This document shows, in pieces, positions 1-11,316 of a stretch of DNA of 64,000 nucleotides; position 1 is the first letter of the stretch, and each line of letters starts with the position of its first letter. The stretch covers positions 558,001 through 622,000 of the forward strand of contig OY723272.1 of NCBI GenBank assembly GCA_963210315.1, in the 5' to 3' direction. This DNA is from Rhynchopus euleeides. Its lineage: Eukaryota; Euglenozoa; Diplonemea; Diplonemida; Diplonemidae. The notes below the pieces were generated by a model, which saw only the letters and a list, made by a program, of their open reading frames with translations, was not told the DNA's origin and did not search any database. The position numbers and the translations under genes are program-made.

Positions 1-1097
1 CCCGCGGAGGCCGGGTCGAGAGGGGGGGGGGGGGGGGAGAGGGTGTCGATAGTCTCCCAAGTCGGGGGTGGGAGTGATGGGTCAGAGGGAGGGGGGGGAG
101 GGGGAGAGAGAGAATATGTCATATCGAAAGGGGCGAAACAACAATGAGAAAGCGGTCCCTCTCACGTGCCCTTTTGCTTTTTGGCTGCAGCATCAGGGGA
201 GCATCACGCCAGCGGCACACTGTCAAGTGTTTTGAATAAATCGGAGAGAGGGATAGAGGGAGATGATGGGGAGAGGGGGGGGGGGGCGTGAATACTCTGT
301 TTCCTTCTTTCGTGGGTTGATTCCCCCCCCTCACCCCGCCGGAGAGGTACGGTGGATATATTTCAAATACAGGGGGGGGGGGGTGGCGAATAGTACGACG
401 TAGTAGTAAATAGGTTAACTATTTGCCCCCCCCCCCTGTAATTTGTTATGTTTTCTCCTTTTTCTTTCGAAGCTGTTCGCACAAGAGAACGTGTCGGTCT
501 CACACCCGCGATTATACCAGTAAGATAAGGGGTGGGCTGGGGCGGAGTGTGCTGCGGCGCTCTGCGAGGGGGGAAGGGGCGGGGGGGGGGGGGTAAAGAG
601 TAGGATGTAGAATTGATTGTTCCACGGTATTAAAAAGGGGAGGAGGGGGGGGGGGGGGGTTGCTCGGATGGTTTTCAACCGGATCCGCTGACCCCCACCC
701 CACCCCACCCCACCCTCCCCCACGCCGCACTGAACGATGCAGGGCGGGAACACAGCCAGATCCGGGCCAGAGGAAGCAGTGACAGCTCCACCCCGATCCA
801 TGACTGACGACTACAAAAGGTTCCTTTGACATGGAGTGATGAATATTTATGAGGGAGGTAGAAGCGAGAGAGGGTGGGAGGGAGGGAGGGTTCGGGCGGT
901 GTGCGCGATGATGATTTGCTGGCAACAGTCAGTTACAGATTACCTTTTTCTCTGCACCCCAGTTCTTTTTATCTCGCTCTTTTTTTTCCGTTTTGACTCT
1001 GTCAAAAAAACGGCGGGGGGGGGGGGATAAAGTAAAAAAATAGTGGCATCGAGGCCAGAGAGCTCGGAAGCGGGGGGGGGGGGGGTGGTGGGAATGA
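1..1097. repeat. G-rich low-complexity stretch
   Basis: No gene is supported here. The stretch is dominated by runs of 8 to 19 G (for example near 23-37, 642-658, 1014-1026 and 1073-1086) and C-rich mirror segments. Short reading frames across it are proline- or glycine-rich translations of these runs and have no domain character. Confidence 0.7.
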
Positions 1098-1180
1098 CAC
1101 GGTGGGATCTTGTAAATTTTACATGTATAACTACAAGTATATACATGTATTATACATGTATAATACTTGCATGTCAACTA

Positions 1181-1525
1181 CCGTATACGTAAATATTTTG
1201 GAACGTAAATATTATGGAACGTAAATATTATGGAACGTAAATATTTTGGAACGCTGGTGGGTTGGCGTTCCAGATTTTTTTCGTTCCATAATATTTACAG
1301 GGCTTTCTGCGACTCGGGGACTTGGACCAGGTGATCGGACGGCATACAGAGTCCCTGACGGGACCTACTCGTGCACTTTTCGCGCGATTCCTGACGCAAG
1401 CCGTCCTCACCACCGAGTCCCCAACTGGCCCTGTAAATATTATGGAACGTAAATATTATGGAACGGACCGGCCAAAAATGGGCCCGTTCCATAATATTTA
1501 CGTTCCATAATATTTACGTATACGG
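1181..1525. mobile_element. TA-flanked element K, copy 1
   Basis: This 345-bp unit starts CCGTATACGTAAATATT and ends with the complement. It is bracketed by TA on both sides, as for Tc1/mariner-type insertion. Subterminal units of cgtaaatattatggaa are repeated in both orientations around a GC-rich core (about 1305-1430). It interrupts the AT-rich element S. Copies lie at 13033-13361 (intact) and 3752-4037 (ends lost). Confidence 0.75.
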
Positions 1526-1759
1526 TATTATACATGTATAATACATGTATATGCCTGAAATATACATGTAAAATACATGTATATCAAGTAAAAATACATG
1601 TATAATACTTGCATGTCAACTATTATACATGCATTTTTACTTGATATACATGTATTTTACATGTATATTTCATGCATTTACATGTATTTTACATGTATAA
1701 TACTTGTCATGCAAGTATTATACATGTAAAATACTTGCATGACAAGTAAAATACATGTA

Positions 1760-2569
1760 CCGTAAACGGAAAAAGGGTGGACCGTAAAAATGTTCCAAGT
1801 TCCCAAAAAAAGGCCAAACGTTCCATCTTTTTTACGGTCCACCATTTATTGGGACTGAATATGGAAAAGACAATGCGTTTTTCGCCCGCGGGCTGGTGGG
1901 TTGCGGGGCGCGGACTGCGGCCTCCACGCCGCAGACACCCACACGTAGGCCTCCCGACCTCCCAGCTTTGGACCCTCCCTCCACCACCGCAACCAACACC
2001 AGCAAGAGAAGCAAGTCCTCCCTGCGTGTGGAAAAGGCACGATCACCACCACTCACCTCGAGACTCACCCACCACCACACCTCGAGAAGTGTAGTACCAT
2101 GCAAGGAGCATTCCGGTAGAAGTAAAAGTAGAACCTGCTGCACGAGCCCACAAAAGCAGCCACAGTACGGCAGGGCGCGCAGACAGAAGCTGAGACCACC
2201 GGGCTCCCTCCAGATGTAAATTCGTGAATCAGTGCCCGGAAAATTAAGGGAAATCGTACTCCTTTAGTGTAGTACACCCTGCAGTAACTGTGGGAGAACA
2301 GTTCCCGGACGATGGTGAGCGCACACTCTGTGCTGAGGCCCTGTGGTGTTAATCCTGCAGCTTCAGTCGTACGATTTCCTTGGTTCCTTCGCGACTTCGT
2401 CGCGAAGGAACTCGTAAAAAAAACCGCCAAGTCCACGATCCCAACCGTAAAATAGGTGGACCGTAAAAATGTTCCAAGTTCCGGAAAAATCCCATTTGTT
2501 CCATCTTTTTTACGGTCCACCTATAGTACGGTTCACCTTTATTACGGTCCACAATATTTCCGTTTACGG
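1760..2569. mobile_element. TA-flanked element T, copy 1
   Basis: This 810-bp unit has the terminal inverted repeat CCGTAAACGGA / TCCGTTTACGG and TA on both sides. Subterminal inverted motifs ggtggaccgtaaa and tttacggtccacc occur at each end. The core is GC-rich and shared at high identity with 13629-14447 and with the split copy 4038-4421 plus 6554-6855. Short frames of about 100 codons exist in the core but have no recognisable domain. It is probably a mariner-like non-autonomous element. Confidence 0.75.
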
Positions 2570-2948
2570 TATAATACTTGCATGACAAGTAAAATACTTG
2601 CATGCAAGTAAAATACATGTATTTTACTTGCATGCAGGTATTTTACTTGTCATGCAAGTATTTTACATGTATAATACTTGCATGACAAGTATTATACATG
2701 TATAATACATGTAAATGCATGAAATATACATGTAAAATACATGTATATCAAGTAAAAATACATGTATAATAGTTGACATGCAAGTATTATACATGTATTT
2801 TTACTTGATATACATGTATTTTACATGTATATTTCAGGCATATACATGTATTATACATGTATAATAGTTGACATGCATGTATTATACATGTATAATACAT
2901 GTATTATACTTGTAGTTATACATGTAAAATTTACAAGATCCCACCGTG

Positions 2949-3340
2949 GACGAGAACTAGAACCCCTCAAAATCACAGGCGGGGTGGGGGGAGGTGTGGG
3001 GCGGAGTGGGGCAGAGTGGGGTGGACTCTGAGAAGCGTAATACGTAAGGCCGGGTCTTTTCACCCCCTCCCATTCTCCGTCGAACGCGCGAGGAGAGGGT
3101 GATTTTACCGAGACATCAGGTAAGGCCAATCTATAGGTTTCCTGCTGGTTGCATACCTTTGCGATTTGCTGCCTGCGCAAATCGCGCGGTGCAAAATCTT
3201 GCAAATGCAACGGATGTTTGGGACAGCCGATTGGTGGGTTTACTCTTTTCATGAATCGCACAACACCTCGCCACCTCCGTCACCATCCCCCCTTGCCGCC
3301 CTCCCCACGCCTTTGCTGCGCAGCGATGGTTCTGCAAGGG
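2949..3340. other. Spacer without recognised feature
   Basis: Mixed G-rich sequence follows the right end of element S. No gene, RNA or repeat shared with the rest of the window was recognised. Confidence 0.5.
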
Positions 3341-3751
3341 TGGGGCTGTCGGGCCAGTCGAATTTTGTTCTGGTCAAAAAAAAATCACAAAAAATCACAA
3401 AAAATCGTCAGCTGATTGAGGGTGTGATATGAGGGTTCTATCCAACAAGGATATCAAGGCGGCACTTTCAAAGTCCTGCCAAGGACAGCGCCACGTGGGT
3501 GTGTGCTTCTGATATATGTTATGTCATCATGTGAACCCTCCCCAGCGTGTGCCAACATCCCTGACACGCTCACGAAAAGCATGACACGGAGAAAACAGGT
3601 GCCGAAACAACCTGCCGAGCACACGGGTAGTGCCACGTTGATCCACGCAGCGATCTCCCATGACAGGAAGCCTTGTCGCCACGGCAGAGTCGCCGCAGAC
3701 TGTGGGAGAGGTGTCGCCAGTCACCTTGAGGTTGCAGTGTGTCATCAGGCT
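3341..3751. mobile_element. Left end of element R, truncated copy
   Basis: It starts TGGGGCTGTC-GGGCC, the same terminus as the 3.1-kb element at 9380-12485. It runs through a short atcacaaaaa array and then about 345 bp nearly identical to the palindrome arm at 11319-11661. It stops abruptly at 3751, where element K copy 2 begins, so the rest of the element was lost or displaced. Confidence 0.65.
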
Positions 3752-4037
3752 GGAACGTAAATATTATGGAACGTAAATATTTTGGAACGCTGGTGGGTTG
3801 GCGTTCCAGATTTTTTTCGTTCCATAATATTTACAGGGCTTTCTGCGACTCGGGGACTTGGACCAGGTGATCGGACGGCGTACAGAGTCCCTGACGGGAC
3901 CTACTCGTGCACTTTTCGCGCGATTCCTGACGCAAGCCGTCCTCACCACCGAGTCCCCAACTGGCCCTGTAAATATTTTGGAACGTAAATATTATGGAAC
4001 GGACCGGCCAAAAATGGGCCCGTTCCATAATATTTAC
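3752..4037. mobile_element. Element K, copy 2 (ends missing)
   Basis: This is the same sequence as 1181-1525 but without the outermost CCGTATACG termini. The left edge begins ggaacgtaaatattatgg and the right edge ends ataatatttac. It abuts directly on a truncated element T at 4038, so the junction looks like a rearrangement rather than a simple insertion. Confidence 0.7.
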
Positions 4038-4421
4038 CCGCGGGCTGGTAGGTTGCGGGGCGCGGACTGCGGCCTCCACGCCGCAGACACCCACACGTAG
4101 GCCTCCCGACCTCCCAGCTTTGGACCCTCCCTCCACCACCGCAACCAACACCAGCAAGAGAAGCAAGTCCTCCCTGTGTGTGGAAAAGGCACGATCACCA
4201 CCACCACACCTCGAGACTCACCCACCACCACACCTCGAGAAGTGTAGTACCATGCAAGGAGCATTCCGGTAGAAGTAAAAGTAGAACCTGCTGCACGAGC
4301 CCACAAAAGCAGCCACAGTACGGCAGGGCGCGCAGACAGAAGCTGAGACCACCGGGCTCCCTCCAGATGTAAAATCGTGAATCAGTGCCCGGAAAATTCA
4401 GGGAAATCGTACTCCTTTAGT
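4038..4421. mobile_element. Element T, copy 3, left fragment
   Basis: It matches the core of element T from ccgcgggctgg up to TTTAGT, where element E1 is inserted. The first ~130 bp of element T, including its terminal repeat, are missing. The matching right fragment resumes at 6548. Confidence 0.7.
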
Positions 4422-6547
4422 CATGAATCTGCCCCGTTAACGGCTACCGGGTATTACCGGGTCGAAAAACGGGTATTACCGGGTCCGGTAATACCCGTTT
4501 GCCCGGTAATACCCGGTTATAGCCCGGTAGCGCTACCGGGTATTTTCCATGGGGATTTCCCTTTGTTTTTTGGGTTGATTCCCTTCCCCTTAGCAGTGTG
4601 TTGTGGTCGACATTGGATTCTATGGCGCATGGGGTGATCGAAAGCCGGGTTCCGCAGTTCACGTCTGGTTTGTGTGGATCATTGCAGACTTTTCGAGTTT
4701 CCGTCGCAGCAGTGCTGACTACTGCACGGTGCCCACACACCACCTGAGCCCTTCCAGAGCCGGCGGTGCCTTCAGATCAGGCAGTCGATCACACACACGC
4801 ATAACATGAGACAGGCGTGATCGCAGGGCCACCTTCCTCTCCCAAAGTCTGCGAGCCCCATTCCATTGGGGCAGTGACTGCCTGGGCCAACAGGGTCTTG
4901 GGGCAGGCACATTCTGAACCAATGAAGGTTCCATCACAGAGAGGCACTGTTCCCATAGCTTCCATCATTTAAGGACCTTGGCTCAGAAATGCAGAAACGG
5001 TGCGTCACCAAACTGGTTGCAAAGTGGCACAGTTGGGCACACAGTGGCACAGAGCGAAGGGCTCCTCGTTTTCAATTATCGGTCCTTCGTTCAGGTAAAC
5101 CTCCTAGGCGTGCATCTTCTCCTACCCCAGGCTCGAGTGCTTGGTCACGCCAGCTCCGTTATTCGGTCACATCGCTCTGCTGGCTGGGTGCTTGTCGCAA
5201 CACTTATCTGCGAGCAGCCAACGAGCATTATGGTACCGAGAGGTGCTTCTTGGCGTGGCCGGGCTTGTGGTTCCTGCCACAGCAGGTCACAGTACGGTGA
5301 GCGGACTTGTATTTGCTGGGGTGGCTTCAACACGGGCTCGCCGCTGGACTGCCCCCGAACCAAGGTGGATAATCGCACCTGCCTTCGGGACGCTGAGGGT
5401 ATCCGCCCTGTGTATGATGAGCGGAAGCTAACCAGCCTGCAGTCGACCCACGTGGTGGCCTCACGACTCCCAGACAACGGCTGGTTTGGGCAGGTGGACG
5501 GGAAGAGCTGGTTCTCGAGTTGTGGTGTCGACACGTTTCCATTTTGAGAAATTCTCTGTGATACGCTCCACAGCAAGACGTCCATGTGAAGCCTCTCTGG
5601 CGACACCCTTGACAAGAGCACCTCTGGCACTCTGTACCGGACCTGCAGCTAAGATCCGAGCTGGTGCGGCAAGGTATTTAGCGACCCCTTACGATATGAT
5701 GCAATCCAGAGAAGTCCCAGCAAAACGTGGATTCGACCAGGCCCTCAATATATGCACGAGTTGTGCCTGCTTCTTGTCATCTTGCTTGGCTACTGGTCCC
5801 TCTGATAAATCATCAGCTTGGTTCGAGTCGGGACAAGTCATGATGCATGTTTCAAAGAACTTAGCCTCGTGGACGGCCGGTTGTGTGACGACACGCTCTG
5901 CCTCCGTGGAAGCGGACCAGGCCATGAAGTGCATTGAAGAGGGAGAGGAGGCAACACACGGAGGACACAGGCACAGACAGGGGTGTGTCCCTCATAGATC
6001 TTGGTTGAACGAACAGGTGTTGGAATCAGGGCCTGGGCTCATTATCTCGACCTTTGTTTGTGTAATCATCGGGGCACGCCACGCCAACACATCCCCCCAC
6101 CGCCATGCCGCAAAGCCTGCCTCGTAGATCTTGGTTGTACTGAACGTGGGTGTTCCCCAGCCGTTCCCACTCCCAGTGTTCCCAGGGCCGCCCCTGTGAG
6201 GGGTGGGACAGGAGGGGCTGCAGAGGCTGGCCTTCAGAATAACGCAGGGGGGTCACCTAACACCTGACATTCCCCCCGCGCACCTTCCCTTGGACTGCCA
6301 GACGGAAGATGGCCAGAACCCTGCAGTTGATTCACTGCGACACCCCACGAACCATCCCTGTACCAAGGAAATCCCCACGGAAAATCCCCGGTAATACGAA
6401 AACGGGTATTACCGGACCCGGTAATACCCCCAATTTTACCCGGTAATACCCGTTTTTGACCCGGTAATACCCGGTAATGGAGGCCGATTACCGGGTTTCC
6501 GGTAATACCCGGTAATACCGGTTACCCGTTAACGGGGCAGATTCATG
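4422..6547. mobile_element. Inverted-repeat element E1 with 6-bp target duplication
   Basis: The 2126-bp element begins CATGAATCTGCCCCGTTAAC and ends with the inverse. It splits element T copy 3, and TTTAGT is present on both sides (4416-4421 and 6548-6553) but only once in intact copies (2263-2268). Subterminal arrays of ccggtaatacccgg-type units occupy about 4440-4545 and 6390-6530, followed inward by the inverted pair ggggatttcc. The interior holds frames up to 213 codons (5486-6127) but none shows a transposase or other domain, so it is taken as non-autonomous. Confidence 0.8.
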
Positions 6548-6855
6548 TTTAGTGTAGTACACCCTGCAGTAACTGTGGGAGAACAGTTCCCGGACGATGG
6601 TGAGCGCACACTCTGTGCTGAGGCCCTGTGGTGTTAATCCTGCAGCTTCAGTCGTACGATTTCCTTGGTTCCTTCGCGACTTCGTCGCGAAGGAACTCGT
6701 AAAAAAAAACCGCCAAGTCCACGATCCCAACCGTAAAATAGGTGGACCGTAAAAATGTTCCAAGTTCCGGAAAAATCCCATTTGTTCCATCTTTTTTACG
6801 GTCCACCTATAGTACGGTTCACCTTTATTACGGTCCACAATATTTCCGTTTACGG
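6548..6855. mobile_element. Element T, copy 3, right fragment
   Basis: It continues element T after the E1 insertion, starting with the second TTTAGT and ending TCCGTTTACGG followed by TA. It is nearly identical to 2263-2569 and 14145-14447. Confidence 0.7.
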
Positions 6856-6918
6856 TAAACAGAATTGAAATACAATGAAATAGGAAATCTACATAGACTC
6901 GACTTTTTCACATAATAC

Positions 6919-9281
6919 CATACATTCGGCGGTATACCCGGTATGTACCGGGTATTTTCGGTATTTTCGGTATTTTGGGTATACCCGGTAGATACCGGGT
7001 ATACCGAAAAAAAATCGTTATCCCCGGTATGTACCGGGTATCGACCCGGTATACCCGGTATTACTGGTATCCTACCCGGTATACCAGATGCATATCTGTG
7101 ACATACTGGTGATCCGATGTGTACATAGTGGACTTCCGCTGGTGAGGGGGTGCTGGAAGCGGGTGTTTGGGCGGACCTGATCTTCAGGTATCCAACATCT
7201 TCTTTCAGACACCCCTGAACAGGTGTTTTTCGGCAAAAATGGTGGAAAACCATCCAGACGAGGTCCTTGGGTGATTGGTCCTTCGGGCTCACTGGGCCGA
7301 AGCTTCATCCGAGCTTCGCACTGAGTCAGCTCAGACCTATGGCATTCATCCCCTCAGATTCAGAACAGGAGCCCAGAACTGCGCAAACCCGAAAGCTCTC
7401 CTTCCGCACCAGTTGTATCCGCTGATTATGGGTCCTGTGTGACGATGGCTCATAGAACATACGGCTACACGGTGGACAGGACGCGATGTCCCATGTGGGA
7501 TATTCCACATGGGAGACGGTCGCTATCCCACAGGGGAGGTGTACGTGTTCCCCCCTGGGAGAACGTACGCCGAGAACCGATGGGAGAATGTCGGTCCTCC
7601 CAGGGGGGACGTGCCACCTCCTTTATGGGACATCTAGGATAACCTACATTCTCCTATCGGTTCTCCCAGGGGAGAACCGATAGGAGAACGTAGACTATCC
7701 TAGATGTAGGTGAGAACACGTATGCCTCCCCTGTGGGAGATGGTCGCCGTGGGATGGCCCATCCAGTTCGCCCATGCGGGATATCCCATACGTCCTGTAC
7801 ACCCTATACCACCACCAAAGCTCATTTGAGAGAAGCTGCAACAGACGTCAACCTGAATATATACAGGGCAGGGTTCCACGCTGCCTTCCTCCGGCATGTA
7901 TGGCACACACCGGATGGGGCTGCCTTCAGTGTAGCTACTTTGTGAGTGTGAACCACACTATCATCGGTGGAGAAACCAGTCAGGAGGGTCGGCGCCGGGG
8001 TAGACGGTAGGTGCGAGGACTCAGCCACTTGACAGCAAACTTCTCCAAAATAGTGTCTTTGACCAAAGGACAATACCCGCCTGTCATGATCCCGTACCAC
8101 AGAGACCCATGCGTCTGCATAGGTTTGTGATAACGGGGGATGGAACCTGCCTAGACCTAGCTCCAGGAACCAACGGCAACTCGGTGCCGTGGTGAAAAGC
8201 GTGTTCCCTTCTTCCTGACCTGCCATGATGATACATTGACGCTAACCACCCACATGTGAACACGCTACAGCTAGGACACACAGAAAGAAGCAATGACTAT
8301 CGCGTTACTAAACAGGCACACGGCACAGGAGGTCTGAGGGCCGCCGGAGTCCACGGTAGTGAATATCTGTCCAGTCTGTATTCCCTCGGGTTTGCGATGC
8401 TTGGAAGGAGGAAGGCTTCGCTGTCCCGCAGCCCGACCAGCAGGAGATCACTGGTCCTTGAGGGTTCATATTCAGGGCTTCGCATGCCTCTGGCTTGTAC
8501 AATCGTGGACAGCTGCAGCCACCCATAGCACATAAAGTGCTCACCCAAGGAACTCGAGGAGTTCGAGCTGTTGAACCTGAACCAGAGGGCGACAAGCAGA
8601 GTGAATACTATGCAAATCACTGATCCGTCGTGTCCCCCTTGGACCACATTAAACTCTTCTTCCTCCCACGCCTGCTTTGGCGGCTGGTAGGATGAATATG
8701 AAGACGACGACGATGCCCGCGACTCTGTATGAACATCTCTATGAAGAGTGGTGAAAAAGGACCTCGGGTGCCTTCTTTGTGGCATTGGGCGGCATTGCTG
8801 CGCATGAGAAGGCTGAGTTTTCTCCCTGTCGGTGGGTGTCAGTGGGTAGTGACCCTCTCTGTATTGCTGGGTTCTTCGCTCGCAACAGGCAAGCGTTGTT
8901 ATCCCAAAAAATGGGTGTTTCGACCGCCTGCGCGTGCTCTAGGTGAAGTTCTGCACAGAGAGTACATATTTTTGTCGGATTCCAACCTAATCTGGGTCGG
9001 TTGTGTGGTATATTTGCCCCAGGATCCGGGTTTTCAGGCCAAATACCCGTCGGATACCGGGAAAATAACAGTATTTTTGGCCAAAATTCAAAAAAATTGC
9101 CCTGGAGGCGGTCTGACAGCCCATTTTTGCGAGAAACTCGTACAGGAATTTTTTTCCAGAACATTCTGTCCAGCCAGAGGGCCAGAAAGTCACCAGAACG
9201 TGGTCCAAACGGGTCACCCCAGAAATACCGAAAATACCCGGTACATACCCGGTAGATACCGGGTATAACGCCGAATGTATG
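6919..9281. mobile_element. Inverted-repeat element E2 with 6-bp target duplication
   Basis: This 2363-bp unit has the terminal repeat CATACATTCGGCG and its inverse, flanked by TAATAC on both sides (6913-6918, 9282-9287). Subterminal arrays of cccggtatgtaccggg and cggtatttt occur at both ends (about 6928-7085 and 9220-9265). End sequence, duplication length and palindromic CCGGTA-type arrays resemble E1, suggesting one family. The interior contains a nested palindromic repeat (7471-7803) and a decayed piece of a 180-bp repeat near 8335-8380. No transposase was recognised. Confidence 0.78.
7471..7803. repeat. Palindromic MITE-like insert in E2
   Basis: The terminal motif GGTGGACAGGACG is repeated in inverse as CGTCCTGTACACC. 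Between them are multiple inverted motifs (tcccatgtggga, ggttctcccagggg), so most of the unit can fold on itself. No target duplication is obvious. Confidence 0.6.
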
Positions 9282-9919
9282 TAATACAATGTCAATCAAC
9301 TCGCACGTACACAGTCCCCCCCTCGAACGATTGGGCGTGCTCCTGGCGTCAGCAGAGACGTTCGTCTTTAGATTTATCCTGGGGCTGTCAGGCCAGTTGA
9401 AATTTTGAGAGTTCACAAATTTTCACAAACGTTTCACAAATTTTCACAAATTTTCACAAACGCTTCACAAACTTTCGCATACTTTCGCAAATTTTCGCAA
9501 ACTTTCACAAAACGTTCACAAACTCATTTGCGAATTTTTGTGATTTTTTGCGATTTTTTGCGAATTTTTGTAGTGCCTGTGGGCTTGGGTCGCCGTGGCG
9601 TTGGGCTCCGCCCAACGCCACGGCGCGACGCGGATGGAGTTGCTTCTGAGTTGAATGTTGCCGACATGAGGAATCTGAGAGGGTGTACTGAGTAGTGAAA
9701 CGAAGTGGTTTCCAATGACACTGCGTGCTCGAAAGCTCACTTACCCGGAGGCAACATCTCTTGGAGCATCATGTTGGGGAGACAGGGGGGGGTGGGGGGG
9801 TGAACGTGGCAGTGGGAGGGGTGGGTGGGTGGGGCTGCTTGGCATCTCGAGTTATTCTTTTGCACGCTCCTCGTTCATGATTCCCGTCATCATAGCATCC
9901 TTACCCCCCCCCACCAAGT

Positions 9920-10091
9920 AGGAAGGAGGTCGACTCAAGCTGTGGTTCCTTCTACCGAACACCCCCCCCGAACAGCATTTGTCTTTAAACTTACTTATCA
10001 CCCCCCCCCCGGAGTAGATCAGTGAAGGGTCGTCTGTGAGGGGGACTTATTTCTGAGAAAAGGAACCACAGCTTGAGTCGACCTCCTTCCT
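9920..10091. repeat. 172-bp hairpin MITE
   Basis: Arms of 32 bp (9920-9951 and 10060-10091) are perfect inverted repeats beginning AGGAAGGAGGTCGACTCAAG. The loop carries two C/G-tracts. Confidence 0.65.
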
Positions 10092-10427
10092 CAGGCCTGT
10101 CGCTAACTTTTCGATTTTGGAGATTTGGTGGGTTGACGCTCCTGTTTTGGGGGGGGATCAGGGGGGAAAACACTAGGGGTCAATTTTTCTCGCGCGCGCT
10201 TCGCGCGCGCTCGTGTTGCCAAATTTTGAATTTTCCCATCGGTGGACCACTAGGTGGGCACGGTGTGAGGCGCTGGGTTCCTTCCGTGGTTCCTCTCCCG
10301 CTCGCGCCGTCGGGTGCCGGAGGAAACCAAAAAATGGCTTTCGGGACCATGATTTCGACGCTGCCCCCTGATATGTCACGGCCGTCAAAGCGCAAGGACT
10401 TGGTTACTAGACGGGCACGCGAGATGG

Positions 10428-10660
10428 GGGGTCTGGGGGGCAGAGCCCCCCATCCGCCGGAGGCCACGGTAGTGAGCATCTGTTCATTGTGGGCGTACAG
10501 ATTCTGTGTGAGTTGGCTGCGTCCTCCTGAGGCTACTGGAGTGGGTGGATTCCCTGACCTGATGGGAATCGAATGACTTGAGTACGAGACATACGCCACA
10601 GGGGGGTCTGGGGGGCGGAGCCCCCCAGCCGCCGGAGGCCACGGTAGTGAGCATCTGTTC
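10428..10660. repeat. Direct pair of a GC-hairpin repeat
   Basis: Two copies, about 180 bp apart, of a module with a GGGGGGC-GGAG-CCCCCC hairpin followed by gccggaggccacggtagtga. The same pair occurs in reverse orientation at about 49570-49825, and a decayed copy lies near 8335. The sequence between the copies is also conserved (tcctcctgaggct motif), so the unit is a dispersed tandem repeat. Confidence 0.7.
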
Positions 10661-10679
10661 CTGCAAAACCATACTCTCT

Positions 10680-10955
10680 TCGACGTCGACCCAGTGAAAG
10701 TGGGTTGACGCTTGGTCGACGCTTGGTGAGCGTCGACCCAGTGTAACCGGGCCAACGCTAGGTTAGCGTCGACCCAGTGTAATAAATGGGTTGACGCTTG
10801 GTCCAGGCTTGAATGGCAACCCAGTTCCACTAGGTCGACGCTCCAAGCCTCGACCAAGCGTCAACCCAGTCCACTGGGTCGACGCTGGGTCGACGCTTTT
10901 TTATGGGGGGGGAAACCCAAAATCACTGGGTCGACGGTCGACGCTTAGCGACATG
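10680..10955. repeat. GTCGACGCT-rich inverted/direct repeat cluster
   Basis: At least ten occurrences of gggtcgacgct, gtcgacccagt or their complements alternate in both orientations, so the stretch can form several overlapping hairpins. No coding frame is recognisable. Confidence 0.6.
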
Positions 10956-11316
10956 CCTGCTCCTTTCTACGTGGTGGGAGGGGGGGGGGGGGGGGACAAG
11001 GATGCTATGATGACGGGAATCATGAACGAGGAGCGTGCAAAAGAATAACTCGAGATGCCAAGCAGCCCCACCCACCCCCACCCCCACCCCTCCCACTGCC
11101 ACGTTCACCCCACACCCCCCCCTGTCTCCCCAACATAATGCTCCAAGTGATGATGCCTCCAGGGCAGATGCCCTGAACCACCGGACTCGGGTTGGCCCCG
11201 GTGACCCGGACCCCCCCGCCCCCCCAGAAAAAAATCCGGTAAATTTTGCGAGTTCACAAACTTTCACAAACGGTTCACAAACTTTCACAAACGCTTCACA
11301 AACTTTCACAAACTTG

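Larger units (their letters stand above)
1098..2948. mobile_element. AT-rich inverted-repeat element S, copy 1
   Basis: The ends are perfect inverted repeats of at least 40 bp, beginning CACGGTGGGATCTTGTAAAT on the left and ending in its complement on the right. The body is made of short palindromes such as tacatgtataatac and ttgacatgcaagta. A dinucleotide GA lies outside both ends and could be a 2-bp target duplication. Two other elements (1181-1525 and 1760-2569) are inserted inside, so the original element was about 0.7 kb. It has no coding capacity and is a non-autonomous DNA-transposon-like unit. A second full copy lies at 12829-15115 and a broken end at 57181. Confidence 0.8.
9747..11160. 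mobile_element. Nested element with ~170-bp inverted ends
   Basis: The left arm (about 9747-9912) and right arm (about 10985-11160) are inverted copies: ggaggca(a/t)catc, tccccaacat, a G-tract, then gcatctcgagttattctttt and catgattcccgtcatcatag. Between them lie a 172-bp hairpin, two copies of a GC-hairpin repeat and a GTCGAC-rich segment. It was probably inserted into, or captured by, element R. Confidence 0.65.

Noticed and set aside
4978..6127. Open frames of 189 and 213 codons inside element E1
   Set aside because: They overlap antisense frames of similar length, have no domain-like motifs, and lie between inverted subterminal arrays; they are consistent with chance in GC-rich DNA.
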